A DNA stretch of 37,025 nucleotides from Asaia bogorensis. GTDB taxonomy: Bacteria > Pseudomonadota > Alphaproteobacteria > Acetobacterales > Acetobacteraceae. Each line of letters starts with the position of its first letter. Position 1 is the first letter of the stretch. This document shows positions 27,026-36,353 of this stretch, one piece after another. The notes under the pieces are model-generated. The model was not told where the DNA came from and searched no databases. It was given only the letters and a program-made list of their open reading frames with translations. A program made the position numbers and the translations under genes. The stretch spans positions 1-37,025 of the forward strand of contig CAMCDA010000020.1 of the NCBI GenBank assembly GCA_945873195.1, in the 5' to 3' direction.

Positions 27026-28507
27026 TCAGACATCGGTGATCGCCTTCAGACGCCCCTCTCGGACCGCCTTGATGAAGGCCCGGTAGTCCCGCTGGTTCTG
27101 ATCGGCGTACTCGACCGCGAATTCCTTGATCGCGTCATCGAAGGCGGAACTTGTGCCCATATAGCCCGCGATCATGGCCGCATCCCCGGACCGCGCATGC
27201 GCCTTTGCCAGCGCCCAGGCGCATAGCTTGCCGTACTCCCGCAGCAGTTCGGCGTCCCAGTCCTCGATGATGGCCGAGACTTTCACATCGCGCAGTTGGC
27301 GCAAATAGGCGTCGCGGCCATGTTTTCCCCTGGTCCACCCCAGGAAGATATCGCTCGCGGATTGCATCAGGCGTTGCCCGTTCACGACGCGTTGGCCGTG
27401 GTTCTCGAAAACGCTCTTGCCGGCATAGGGTTCCAGCACCGAGGCCCGGGCTTCCTTGACCTGGAGAAACAGCGGGTCATTTTCGCTGGCGATGAACAGC
27501 CCCACGAGGCACGACATGCCCACGCTCCCGATGCCGACGACCTTGACCGCGACGTCGCATAGGCGATAGCGGTCGAACAGCACGCGCACATGGTCCGGCA
27601 GCGACGCGCGATAGGCCTCCAGGGGCTCGCGGAATCCGGTTGTCACACCGGGCGCCATTTCGGCGGTGGGGTGGAAGATCAAGGGCGGATCGTCCCGGAA
27701 CCGCGGCTCCGCGCCCCGGTGCTCGACCAGCTTCGGAAACACCGCCTCGGGGGAACTTCTTTCCTGCGCCTTTTCAACGCGCTCCCTGACTTCCTGACGC
27801 TTGCGCTCGTCCAATACCGACAGTACGTCATCAAGGCCGATGGTGTCATACCAAACTTCCATCGCCCGCATGGCCGCGTAGTCGACCATATGCTCCCGAT
27901 AGGATCGCGCGGTTGCCTCGGCCGCCCGGGCCGACTGCGTCTCGCTCAGGCGGAGGTGTTGTCCAGCAATCACCACGCTGGCGGCCAGCCGCTTGAGGTC
28001 CCACTCCCAAGGTGCCGGCAGGGTCTCATCAAGGTCATTGATATCGAAAACGATCTGGCGTTCCGGCGTGGCGAAGCCACCGAAGTTCAGCAGATGCGCG
28101 TCGCCGCACGCCTGCACCCGAAGGCCCGACTGGGCGGTTGTCGCGAGATCGGCCGCCATGATGCTCGCTGACCCGCGATAGAATGTGAACGGCGACTGCA
28201 TCATCCGGCCGAAGCGGATCGGGATCAGGTCCGGCATGCGGCCTTCATTGGAGTCCTGGAGTACCTCGATCGGATCGCGCCGATCCGGCCGAGCCTTCCA
28301 GCCCGCGTGTGCCTCCCGGGGGACGATATCCCGTAGCGCCTTGCCCTGGGCGCGGCGATCACTCGGCGCCGGCGCGTCTGCTGGTTGGCCATCGGTGGCC
28401 GCCACGCCTTGAGACATCAGGCCGACCTTGGCCGCGGCCTTCTTTTCGTCGCGGCGATCCTTGTTCTTTTCGCCTCGCTTGCCTTTTTTGTCGTCACTCT
28501 TGGCCAT
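27026..28507 (-). CDS. DUF2252 domain protein
   Basis: This 493-residue protein has a Lys/Arg/Asp/Glu-rich N-terminal tail (about 1-30) followed by the DUF2252 domain (about 60-450). Family segments visible are MMQSPFTFYRGSASIMAADL, ACGDAHLLNFGGFATPERQ, FDINDLDETLPAPWEWDLKR and VGIGSVGMSCLVGLF. The GDAHLLNFG and DINDLDE segments resemble the catalytic loop and metal motif of protein-kinase-like phosphotransferases, so a small-molecule kinase activity is plausible but unproven for the family. No neighbour suggests a substrate. Its 3' end faces the MFS gene. Confidence 0.88.
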   Translation of the reverse strand: MAKSDDKKGKRGEKNKDRRDEKKAAAKVGLMSQGVAATDGQPADAPAPSDRRAQGKALRDIVPREAHAGWKARPDRRDPIEVLQDSNEGRMPDLIPIRFGRMMQSPFTFYRGSASIMAADLATTAQSGLRVQACGDAHLLNFGGFATPERQIVFDINDLDETLPAPWEWDLKRLAASVVIAGQHLRLSETQSARAAEATARSYREHMVDYAAMRAMEVWYDTIGLDDVLSVLDERKRQEVRERVEKAQERSSPEAVFPKLVEHRGAEPRFRDDPPLIFHPTAEMAPGVTTGFREPLEAYRASLPDHVRVLFDRYRLCDVAVKVVGIGSVGMSCLVGLFIASENDPLFLQVKEARASVLEPYAGKSVFENHGQRVVNGQRLMQSASDIFLGWTRGKHGRDAYLRQLRDVKVSAIIEDWDAELLREYGKLCAWALAKAHARSGDAAMIAGYMGTSSAFDDAIKEFAVEYADQNQRDYRAFIKAVREGRLKAITDV

Positions 28508-28667
28508 GGCTGAAGTCCCCAGTCGCTCGACATCAGGAATTTTGAATATCGTTCGTTTTCAACCCCTGACGCCGAACAGTCATTGATCTGCGTCATTTAT
28601 GCAATGATGGCGGCGATCAGGTGACGGGCCGGGTAAACTTCATGCGGCCGGTTGGGCGGGTTTGAAA

Positions 28668-28976
28668 TCAACCACCGCCGGTCACCGATAGCGACTGAAA
28701 CCGGATGATGAGGGGGCCATCGTTGCACCCCGATCCCATGATGTGGCTGGTAGTGCTGCCAGCTTCGGTTGCCACGGTCCCTTCCAGTGTGCCGGACAAC
28801 CCGCCCCGATCGACCGGTGTCAGGGTAATGCTGAAACGGCGAACGCCATCGATCGTGCCGGAGAGCTTGCTCAACCGGGTGGCACCGTCACTGGCGGCCG
28901 TGCCGGTACCGCCTGATCCCGAGGGCGCGCACGCGCCAGGACGGTTCCCATGATCACGGACTAAACAAAAGGCCAT
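28668..28976 (-). CDS. Small hypothetical protein
   Basis: This 102-residue open frame from ATG 28976 encodes a Gly/Thr/Ser-rich protein with alternating polar and hydrophobic stretches (FSITLTPVDRGGLSGTLEGT, LIIRFQSLSV) suggestive of a small beta-sandwich. No family was recognised. A TATAAG box lies 10 bp upstream of this ATG on the minus strand, which would give a nearly leaderless message; a longer frame starts at 29072. The PGACAPSG segment near the N-terminus recalls a lipobox without the hydrophobic stretch before it, so the N-terminus may be damaged. Confidence 0.35.
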   Translation of the reverse strand: MAFCLVRDHGNRPGACAPSGSGGTGTAASDGATRLSKLSGTIDGVRRFSITLTPVDRGGLSGTLEGTVATEAGSTTSHIMGSGCNDGPLIIRFQSLSVTGGG

Positions 28977-29176
28977 TTGAGCGATCTTATACGATTTGCT
29001 CTTATTTTTGAACTGCTTTCCGTCACTCAATCGCATTTGTACCGTGCGCCCGCAGGGTTCGTTTGACAACATTGGCGGGAACCATGCCGCCGGTGATTAT
29101 CGTCACATCCGATCCATGGACCCGGTTTCGTCCCCGGTGGTATGGACGGCTGGGACTATATGCCAAGGAAAGCATC

Positions 29177-31135
29177 ATGACGGATTGGTTCGGATATCCC
29201 CGGCGCCGCTGGTGCCCCGCCGCCGCCGGATGGCTGGCGCTCTCCCTGATGCTCTCGGCATGCGGCACGCCCGTCAGCGTTGAGCACGTCGATGCGCGGA
29301 CCGTGCAGACCGAACTGACCAGCAACGCGCTGACGACCGGAAAACTCAGCGGTCCGACCCAGATCGTGCTCCGCAGGCTCGACCTGCTGAGCGTGTATGG
29401 CGAAAAGCCCGACGTCGCGATCCAGGCGCTCACGCAGATCGTGGCCTCGGGCGCCGGCTATCCCGATCAACTGTTCGCCCTGGCCGAAATGGCCTTCCTG
29501 GAAGCCGAACGGACCAATTCCCAACCCTATTTCATGGCCAGCGTGATCTATGCCTATGCCTTCCTGTTCCCAGACAAGCCCGAGAACCGGCCCAGCCCGT
29601 TCGACCCAAGGCTTCGGACGGCGGCCGACCTGTACAATCGCGCCCTGACCCGCGGCCTGGCCACGGCGGATGGGCTGCATGTCGACCTGCGCGCGGGGGA
29701 GTTCCCCCTGCCCTTCGGCACCCTGTCCGTCAGCTTCGATCAGGAAAGCATGCAATGGGCCGGGCGGCGGCTGACCGGGTTTGTCTCGGCGGCGGAGATG
29801 CGGATCAAGGGATTGCAGAACCGCTACCGCGAAACGGGCCTCGGCGCCCCGCTCGCGGCTGAACTGGCGCCCGTGACCGATCAATCCGGCATCCTGATCG
29901 CGCGGGCCTACAAGGTGCCGGTCACGGTCCTGCTGCGCCTGGACATCACGCCGGACGCCATCGCCAGCGGGCGCTTTACCGGGCGGTTGGTGCTGTTCCC
30001 CGGCAATGAGGAACGCAAGGTCGAGATCGGCGGCCAGCAGGTCCCGCTGGAGATCGAGCCGAGCGCGTCGCTGGCCTATGGGCTGAGCAATCCGGCGATC
30101 TGGAAGAGTGAGATCGCGGGCTTCCTGCGCGGAGACTACTTCAAGGACCTGCCAAGCCAGTTGGTCGGGCTGGACGTGTATCGTCCCGGCCGCATTCCCG
30201 TCGTGCTGGTGCATGGCACGGCGTCCAGCGCCGGACGCTGGGCCGACCTGATCAACGACCTGCAGAACGATCCTGCCATCCGGGAGAAGTTCCAGTTCTG
30301 GCTGTTCACCTACAGCACCGGCAATCCCATTGCCCTCTCCGCCCTCGAGCTCCGCGAGCAAATCGCAAGCGCCGTCGCTCGGCTGGACCCAAGCGGGCGC
30401 GATCCGGCGCTGCACAACATGGTCGTGATCGGACATAGCCAGGGCGGGCTGCTGACCAAAAGCCTGGTGGTGGACGCGGGCAACCGGCTGTACGACGAAT
30501 ACAGCACCAGGCCCTTCTCCGAACTCAACCTGTCCGCGGAAACCCGCGATCTGCTCGGCCGGGCGCTGTTCATCAAGCCGATGCCGGATGTGGGGCGGGT
30601 GATCTTCATGGCGACGCCGCACCGGGGCAGCTTTGTTGCCAGCTTCTCCATCGTCCATCTGATCGGGCGGCTGGTGACGCTGCCGCTGAGCATCACGAAA
30701 GTGGCGGCCGAGGTGTTCACCGGCAACAGCGACGCGATGCGGTTCGAGCCGGAGGGGATGCGCCTTGGCAGCATCTACGGGATGACTCCCGGCAGCCCGT
30801 ATATCACCGCGCTGTCCTCCTTGCCTGTCACGCCGAAGGTCGCGGCCCATTCGATCATCGCGGTGGATGGCGACGGCCCGATCGAGACCGGCGATGACGG
30901 TGTTGTCGCGTATCGCAGCGCGCATATCGAGGAAGCGGTGTCCGAGCTGGTCGTGCGATCCGGGCATTCCGTGCAGTCCAATCCCCGGGCCGTGGCCGAG
31001 GTCCGGCGCATCCTGCTGCTGCATTGGGCGCAGGTGTGCGGCACGGGGTGCCCGAACGGCACCCTCCCCGCCATCGCCGCCAACGACGCGGGGCCGCGCG
31101 CCACGCTCCGTCGTTCCGCCACGGCGCGTCGCTAG
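29177..31135 (+). CDS. Lipoprotein alpha/beta hydrolase
   Basis: This 652-residue protein has a lipoprotein signal with lipobox LSAC (Cys29). An N-terminal helical region of unknown role (about 30-330) precedes a C-terminal alpha/beta hydrolase domain (about 335-620). The oxyanion-hole segment VLVHGTASSAGRW and the nucleophile elbow GHSQGG with Ser421 are clear. A likely acid lies in DGDGPIETGDDGVV and the His in VRSGHSVQSNP, so the triad appears complete. It would sit on a membrane facing the periplasm and act on an ester or lipid; the substrate is unknown. It is followed after 3 bp by a DUF4105 gene, so the two form an operon. Confidence 0.85.
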   Translation: MTDWFGYPRRRWCPAAAGWLALSLMLSACGTPVSVEHVDARTVQTELTSNALTTGKLSGPTQIVLRRLDLLSVYGEKPDVAIQALTQIVASGAGYPDQLFALAEMAFLEAERTNSQPYFMASVIYAYAFLFPDKPENRPSPFDPRLRTAADLYNRALTRGLATADGLHVDLRAGEFPLPFGTLSVSFDQESMQWAGRRLTGFVSAAEMRIKGLQNRYRETGLGAPLAAELAPVTDQSGILIARAYKVPVTVLLRLDITPDAIASGRFTGRLVLFPGNEERKVEIGGQQVPLEIEPSASLAYGLSNPAIWKSEIAGFLRGDYFKDLPSQLVGLDVYRPGRIPVVLVHGTASSAGRWADLINDLQNDPAIREKFQFWLFTYSTGNPIALSALELREQIASAVARLDPSGRDPALHNMVVIGHSQGGLLTKSLVVDAGNRLYDEYSTRPFSELNLSAETRDLLGRALFIKPMPDVGRVIFMATPHRGSFVASFSIVHLIGRLVTLPLSITKVAAEVFTGNSDAMRFEPEGMRLGSIYGMTPGSPYITALSSLPVTPKVAAHSIIAVDGDGPIETGDDGVVAYRSAHIEEAVSELVVRSGHSVQSNPRAVAEVRRILLLHWAQVCGTGCPNGTLPAIAANDAGPRATLRRSATARR

Positions 31136-31138
31136 GCC

Positions 31139-32122
31139 ATGACACTCGCGCGATGGATCGGCCGCGCCGTTCTTGCCCTGGTGATGCTGGGCGTGGGGCT
31201 TTGGGGCGCGATGGCGCTGTGGTTTCAGCTTACCGAGACCCCGATCGCGCAGGCGGTTCTGGTGGGCGGGCTGCTGGCGGTGACGCTCGCCGCGGTGGTC
31301 TGCGTGCCGCTGCGGCGGTGGCCCGTGGTGGGCGTCTATGGCGTTTGCGTGCTGGCGCTGTTCGGCTGGTGGGCGATGCTGACGCCCTTGAACGATCGGG
31401 TCTGGTCGGCCGATGTGGCACGCGCCACGACCGGCACGATCGAGGGCGACCGGCTGACCGTTCACAACGTGCGGAACTTCGTCTGGCGGAGCGACACGGA
31501 TTTCGATGAGCGTTGGGAGACTCGCACCTACGACCTGGCCAGCCTGACCGGCGTCGACCTGGTCATGTCGTATTGGGCCGGCGAGTCCATTGCCCATGCC
31601 ATCATGAGCTTTGGTTTCGCGGATGGGCAGAAACTGGCGTTCTCGATCGAAATCCGGAAGGAACGGACCGAGGCCTATTCAGCGCTCGCGGGGTTCTTCC
31701 GCAAATATGAACTCTCCTTCGTCGCCGCCGATGAGCGCGATGTGCTCGGCGTGCGGACGAATGTGCGCGGAGAGGACGTGCGGCTGTATCGGATGCGCCT
31801 GGCCCCCGAGCCGGCGCGCGCGCTGCTGCTGGCCTATATCACCGAGGCCAATGACCTGGCGGCCACGCCGCGATTCTACAACTCGCTGACGGCGAACTGC
31901 ACGACGCAGATTTTCCGCATGGCACGGGCGTTGGATCCGAGCTTGCCGCTGGATTACCGGCTGCTGCTGGCGGGATACGTGCCGGACTACGTCTATGACC
32001 GGGGCGGGCTGGACACGTCCGTCCCGTTCGAGCGGCTGCGCGAACAATCCCACATCAAGGGCCGGGCCGAGAGCACCGACCCGGATTTCTCCCGCAAGAT
32101 CAGGATCGTCGGCGCGCCCTGA
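31139..32122 (+). CDS. DUF4105 membrane protein
   Basis: This 327-residue protein has three N-terminal hydrophobic helices (about 8-30, 38-58, 64-82) followed by a DUF4105 domain (about 110-290). The conserved FYNSLTANCTTQIF segment contains a Cys typical of the family, and MSYWAGESIAHAIMSFGFAD and RLYRMRLAP are family segments. DUF4105 is thought to be a papain-like or amidase-type fold acting in the periplasm, but its reaction is not established. It is co-transcribed with the lipoprotein hydrolase. Its TGA stop directly abuts the convergent gapR stop. Confidence 0.88.
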   Translation: MTLARWIGRAVLALVMLGVGLWGAMALWFQLTETPIAQAVLVGGLLAVTLAAVVCVPLRRWPVVGVYGVCVLALFGWWAMLTPLNDRVWSADVARATTGTIEGDRLTVHNVRNFVWRSDTDFDERWETRTYDLASLTGVDLVMSYWAGESIAHAIMSFGFADGQKLAFSIEIRKERTEAYSALAGFFRKYELSFVAADERDVLGVRTNVRGEDVRLYRMRLAPEPARALLLAYITEANDLAATPRFYNSLTANCTTQIFRMARALDPSLPLDYRLLLAGYVPDYVYDRGGLDTSVPFERLREQSHIKGRAESTDPDFSRKIRIVGAP

Positions 32123-32392
32123 CTACATCCCCAGCGCGCGACGGTAGACGTCGAGCATGGTTTCCAGCTCCTCGACCTCGGCCGCTTCCTGCTTGCGGAT
32201 GCGAATGAGCTGGCGCAGCACCTTGGGGTCGAATCCCGCCGATTTCGCCTCGGCGTAGATGTCCTTGATGTCACTGCCGAGCGCCTTGCGTTCTTCCTCG
32301 AGACGCTCGATGCGGTCGACAAGGCTGCGCAAACGATCGACGGCGAGGCCACCCGTCTGCAGTTCGTCTTCGGAAATCGGCTTGGCCGCCAT
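32123..32392 (-). CDS. gapR: GapR nucleoid-associated protein (DUF2312)
   Basis: This 89-residue alphaproteobacterial DNA-binding protein is predicted mostly helical: QTGGLAVDRLRSLVDRIERL, then a GFDPKVLRQLIRIRK motif and a C-terminal dimerisation helix. GapR in Caulobacter encircles overtwisted DNA ahead of replication and transcription and assists topoisomerases. ATG 32392 is preceded by GGAG; the longer frame starts with GTG at 32410. A DUF1244 gene lies 57 bp upstream on the same strand. Confidence 0.95.
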   Translation of the reverse strand: MAAKPISEDELQTGGLAVDRLRSLVDRIERLEEERKALGSDIKDIYAEAKSAGFDPKVLRQLIRIRKQEAAEVEELETMLDVYRRALGM

Positions 32393-32419
32393 CAAACATT
32401 CTCCGGTCACAAACGAGGC

Positions 32420-32441
32420 GGGCGGGGATAGCTCCCCGCCC
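32420..32441 (-). terminator. Hairpin after the DUF1244 gene
   Basis: A perfect 9-bp stem (GGGCGGGGA/TCCCCGCCC) with a 4-nt loop lies between the DUF1244 gene and gapR on the minus strand. The following sequence has only a short T-rich run (GTTTGTG), so termination is likely partial. Confidence 0.5.
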
Positions 32442-32449
32442 GGTTGGGG

Positions 32450-32761
32450 TCAATGACCTGGGTTCGCCTTGGCGAAAGCGGCCTTCTGTTCGGCGGTCGC
32501 TTCCTTTTGGTATTTCGCCTGCCATTCCTTGTACGGCATGCCGTAGACGATTTCCCGCGCGTCCGGATCGGCCATGCCGATGCCCTGGGTTTCGGCGGCT
32601 TCGCGGTACCAGCGGCTGAGGCAATTCCGGCAGAACCCGGCCAGATTCATCATGTCGATGTTCTGCACGTCGGTGCGTTCACGCAGGTGATCCACCAGCC
32701 GGCGGAAGGCGGCGGCTTCGAGTTCCGTGCGGGTGGCGGCGTCGATTTCGGGTGCGGCCAT
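32450..32761 (-). CDS. DUF1244 protein
   Basis: This 103-residue small helical protein carries the DUF1244 signature NLAGFCRNCLSRWYREAA with a CxxC pair, and a Lys/Glu-rich C-terminal tail. The family is common in proteobacteria and its function is unknown; the CxxC may bind metal. AAAAAGGAGGA stands just before the ATG, a very strong ribosome binding site. It lies ahead of gapR and diverges from the glycerate kinase gene by 89 bp. Confidence 0.9.
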   Translation of the reverse strand: MAAPEIDAATRTELEAAAFRRLVDHLRERTDVQNIDMMNLAGFCRNCLSRWYREAAETQGIGMADPDAREIVYGMPYKEWQAKYQKEATAEQKAAFAKANPGH

Positions 32762-32850
32762 GGGGGGTCCTCCTTTTTCCAACCGATAGATGGCGTGGGC
32801 GGTGCCTCTTCGCCATACTGCCAGGGGAGCCAGGAAGAAGGAAATCGCCG

Positions 32851-34140
32851 ATGGCGGCACGGGAACAGTGGGACGATGCGCGCGCCAGGGCGGCGTTGCG
32901 GACACTGTTCGATACGGCCGTGGCTGCGGCGGACCCTCGGAAGGTTCTGGCCGAACATTTGCCACCGAAGCCGACTCGGGGTCGCTGCATCGTGGTGGGC
33001 GGCGGGAAATCGGCCGCCGTGATGGCCGCCGCGCTGGAAGACGCCTGGCCCGATGTGGCGCTGGAGGGGACCGTCGTCACCCGTTACGGTCACGCGGTGC
33101 CGACTCGGCGGATCGAGGTCATTGAGGCATCCCACCCCGTTCCCGATGCCAACAGCGAGCGCGGCGCCCGAGTGCTGCTGGACCGGGTGCGCGGGCTGGG
33201 GCGGGATGACCTGGTGATCGCGCTGATGTCGGGCGGTGCCTCGGCGCTGCTGGCGGCACCGGCGCCTGGCCTGACGCTGGCCGACAAGCAGGCGATCAAC
33301 CGGGCGCTGCTGGCCTGCGGGGCGAACATCGCGGAGATGAACGCCGTCCGGAAGCACCTGTCCGCCATCAAGGGCGGGCGGCTGGCCGCGGCGGCGGCGC
33401 CGGCCCGGGTGGTGACGCTGGCGATCAGCGACGTGCCGGGCGATGACCCGGCGGTGATCGGCTCGGGGCCGACGGTGCCCGACCCCACGACCTTTGCCGA
33501 TGCCCGGGCGCTGCTCGCGCGCTATGGGATCACGCCGCCGCCGGCCGTGGCCGAACGCCTGCGGCAGGACACCGATGAGACGCCCAAGCCGGGCAGCCTT
33601 CCCCATACCGACTTCCGCATGATCGCGACTCCGGTCATGGCGCTGGAAGCGGCAGCACAGGCGGCGCGCGCCATGGGCCTGACGCCCCTGATCCTGGGTG
33701 ACGCGCTGGAAGGGGAAGCGCGGGAGGTCGGCACCATCATGGCCGGCATCGCCCGCGGCATCCGCGCCCACGGGCATCCGATCAGGGCCCCCGCGCTGCT
33801 GCTCTCGGGCGGGGAGACGACCGTCACCCTGGGCAGCGGTCCGGTGGGCCGGGGCGGGCGCAACACCGAATTCCTGCTGGGCCTGACGATCGCGCTGGAT
33901 GGTTCGGCTGGCATCTGGGGCGTCGCGGGGGATACCGACGGCGTCGATGGGATCGAGGAAGTGGCTGGCGCCATCGCCACCCCCGACACGCTGGCGCGTG
34001 CGCGGGCAAAGGGTCTCGATCCACGCGCCATGCTGGCCGGCCACGACAGCCACACCCTGTTCGGCGCCATCGGGGACCAGATCGTCACCGGCCCGACCCT
34101 GACCAACGTCAACGATTTCCGAGCGATCCTGGTCGCCTGA
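32851..34140 (+). CDS. Glycerate 2-kinase (MOFRL family)
   Basis: This 429-residue enzyme phosphorylates D-glycerate with ATP to 2-phosphoglycerate. The N-terminal DUF4147 region has VVGGGKSAAVMAAALE and LMSGGASALLAAPAPG; the C-terminal MOFRL domain (about 300-425) has LLSGGETTVTLG, GRGGRNTEFLLG and GDTDGVDG. Relatives are named GckA or TtuD and were once annotated as hydroxypyruvate reductase. It is 14 bp upstream of pyruvate kinase, as in tartrate-type loci (ttuD-ttuE). The product reaches pyruvate through enolase and that kinase. ATG 32851 follows a GGAAGAAGGA site. Confidence 0.92.
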   Translation: MAAREQWDDARARAALRTLFDTAVAAADPRKVLAEHLPPKPTRGRCIVVGGGKSAAVMAAALEDAWPDVALEGTVVTRYGHAVPTRRIEVIEASHPVPDANSERGARVLLDRVRGLGRDDLVIALMSGGASALLAAPAPGLTLADKQAINRALLACGANIAEMNAVRKHLSAIKGGRLAAAAAPARVVTLAISDVPGDDPAVIGSGPTVPDPTTFADARALLARYGITPPPAVAERLRQDTDETPKPGSLPHTDFRMIATPVMALEAAAQAARAMGLTPLILGDALEGEAREVGTIMAGIARGIRAHGHPIRAPALLLSGGETTVTLGSGPVGRGGRNTEFLLGLTIALDGSAGIWGVAGDTDGVDGIEEVAGAIATPDTLARARAKGLDPRAMLAGHDSHTLFGAIGDQIVTGPTLTNVNDFRAILVA

Positions 34141-34154
34141 AGGAGCAACGCCTC

Positions 34155-35588
<1,434 letters not shown>

Positions 35589-35603
35589 AGTGCGAGAGAC
35601 GCC

Positions 35604-35752
35604 ATGGCCGAGAGGATCAACCGCGCCGCGGAGCTGCTGTCGCAGGGCCAGGCCTTTGTGCGGGCGCATCAAGGCGGAACGATGCCGGTTTGATCGCGGC
35701 ATTGCGGGAGCGGGCGGGGGTTGATATCGACGCGTCGGCGCGTGGGAGTTAA
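35604..35752 (+). pseudogene. Small frameshifted ORF downstream of pyk
   Basis: From ATG 35604 a 29-residue frame (MAERINRAAELLSQGQAFVR then AHQGGTMPV) stops at 35693. Another frame then continues as DAGLIAALRERAGVDIDASA, then RGS, to TAA at 35752. Joining the two by one added base near 35680 gives a 49-residue helical protein. This looks like a small gene broken by a one-base deletion, or a sequencing error. It is very short, so the call is tentative. Confidence 0.35.
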
Positions 35753-35791
35753 TTTCGGCTCCGTTCCATGTGCGCCCGAAGGACCAATGTC

Positions 35792-36352
35792 ATGCACCCG
35801 ACTCGCCGCGGCTTACTGATCGGCTCCGTCGTCACGGGGGTGTTGGCGTTCGGCGCCCCGGCCATGGCCGGGGTTTCCGCCCGCAAGCTGACCACCGACT
35901 CGAAGCGTGCGCTGGGGGCCTTGTTCGGGGTGCAGCCGCGGGCGCGGGAGGTATCGCGGCGGGCGAAGGCGGCGCTGGTGTTCCCGCGCATCGTAAAGGC
36001 CGGATTGCTGATTGGCGGGCAAACCGGCGACGGCGCGCTGCTTCAGCAGGGCCAGGCGGTGGGGTTCTTCAACCTGTCGGCTGCGTCATTCGGATTGCAG
36101 GCGGGCGTCGAGCGCTTCAGCTACGCGCTGTTCCTGATGAATGACAGGGCGCTGGCCTATCTGGAGGAGAGCGATGGCTGGGCGATTGGCTCATCGCCCA
36201 ACATCGTCGTCGCGGACAAGGGGTTTGGCAGGGCGGCGAACACGACGACCTTGCGGGAGGATGTCTATGCCTTCCCGTTCGGGTTCAACGGGCTGATGGC
36301 GGGCGTGGGCTTGGAAGGCTCAAAGATCACGCGGATCACGCCGGATCCTTGA
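35792..36352 (+). CDS. SYLF (Ysc84) lipid-binding domain protein
   Basis: This 186-residue exported protein has a twin-arginine-like or Sec signal (RRGLLIGSVVTGVLAFG, cleavage near AMA). The SYLF domain follows (about 50-185) with FPRIVKAGLLIGGQTGDGAL, the segment VGFFNLSAASFGLQAG and a C-terminal YAFPFGFNGLMAGVGLEGSK. SYLF domains bind phosphoinositides in eukaryotes; in bacteria they are periplasmic lipid-binding proteins of unknown role. GAAGGA precedes the ATG at 35792, and an upstream in-frame ATG at 35768 has no such site. Confidence 0.9.
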   Translation: MHPTRRGLLIGSVVTGVLAFGAPAMAGVSARKLTTDSKRALGALFGVQPRAREVSRRAKAALVFPRIVKAGLLIGGQTGDGALLQQGQAVGFFNLSAASFGLQAGVERFSYALFLMNDRALAYLEESDGWAIGSSPNIVVADKGFGRAANTTTLREDVYAFPFGFNGLMAGVGLEGSKITRITPDP

Positions 36353-36353
36353 T

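Noticed and set aside
29156..31597. 813-residue minus-strand open frame over the lipoprotein hydrolase
   Set aside because: It is antisense to a gene with clear lipobox and GHSQGG motifs; its own translation has no recognisable domain.
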